Origin: Mammaliicoccus sp. Dog046
Lineage (GTDB): Bacteria > Bacillota > Bacilli > Staphylococcales > Staphylococcaceae
Direction of reading: 5' to 3'
NCBI RefSeq assembly: GCF_034039665.1
Contig: NZ_CP120131.1
Location: forward strand, 708,206-772,205
DNA: 64,000 nucleotides
Each line of letters starts with the position of its first letter. Position 1 is the first letter of the stretch. The notes under the pieces are model-generated. The model did not search any database and was not told where the DNA came from. It saw only the letters and a list, made by a program, of their open reading frames with translations. This document shows, piece after piece, positions 63,288-64,000 of the stretch. Made by a program: the position numbers and the translations under genes.

Positions 63288-64000
<713 letters not shown>

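Overview
The window is a stretch of core chromosome from a low-GC Gram-positive coccus of the family Staphylococcaceae. The evidence is a staphylococcal-type 16S/23S/5S operon, the gene order murA-fabZ, tenA-thiD-thiM-thiE, rodA/ddl-murF-cshA, acpS-alr-mazEF-rsbUVW-sigB, ilvDBNC-leuABCD-ilvA, tsaE-tsaB-rimI-tsaD and mroQ-groESL, and staphylococcal interspersed hairpin repeats. Several details differ from Staphylococcus aureus: tatAC follows rex, IlvN is full length, a LysM transglycosylase sits where sceD would be, and agr is missing from its usual neighbourhood. They suggest a basal lineage, perhaps the sciuri group (Mammaliicoccus). That placement is inference.

Layout. 0.1-4.6 kb: murA, an EpuA-family membrane protein, fabZ, ywpF, a second-type SSB and a secreted LysM/transglycosylase. 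4.7-7.8 kb: TPP riboswitch and tenA-thiD-thiM-thiE. 7.8-11.9 kb: yidC lipoprotein insertase, HD hydrolase, cardiolipin synthase, copZ, a 44-residue protein and a candidate small RNA. 11.9-18.2 kb: rodA (minus strand), ddl, murF, an esterase and the RNA helicase cshA. 18.2-28.5 kb: three PH-domain membrane proteins, acpS, alr, mazEF, rsbUVW-sigB, tex and an SprT-like metalloprotease. 28.5-34.2 kb: tandem rRNA-type promoters, tRNA-Leu, tRNA-Gly and a complete rRNA operon. 34.3-45.8 kb: minus-strand branched-chain amino acid operon ilvD-ilvB-ilvN-ilvC-leuA-leuB-leuC-leuD-ilvA, with a leader peptide, attenuator and CodY-like box. 45.8-53.5 kb: t6A-modification genes, a VOC protein, a DnaA-box cluster, an ABC-F protein, rex and tatAC. 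53.5-58.9 kb: a 40-bp tandem array, a YeeE/YedE-TusA sulfur module, a formate/nitrite-family transporter with a perfect Rex operator, and scrR-scrB. 58.9-64 kb: an SdrH-like repeat protein, a two-domain PPK2 enzyme, a second patch of the 40-bp repeat, a MroQ-like CPBP protease, and groES-groEL behind CtsR and CIRCE sites (groEL runs off the end).

How the genes fit together. Cell-envelope assembly is spread over the left half (MurA, Ddl, Alr, MurF, RodA, Cls, YidC, FabZ, AcpS). The MazEF-SigB block is the general stress module. Rex, encoded here, probably controls itself and the FNT transporter 3.6 kb downstream. The branched-chain operon combines CodY-type repression with leader-peptide attenuation. 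The points most worth a second look are the missing agr locus next to retained sdrH- and mroQ-like genes, the perfect Rex operator, the DnaA-box cluster beside tsaD/abc-F, the 40-bp stem-loop repeat family at two sites, and a promoter-hairpin-terminator unit that looks like an unannotated small RNA.
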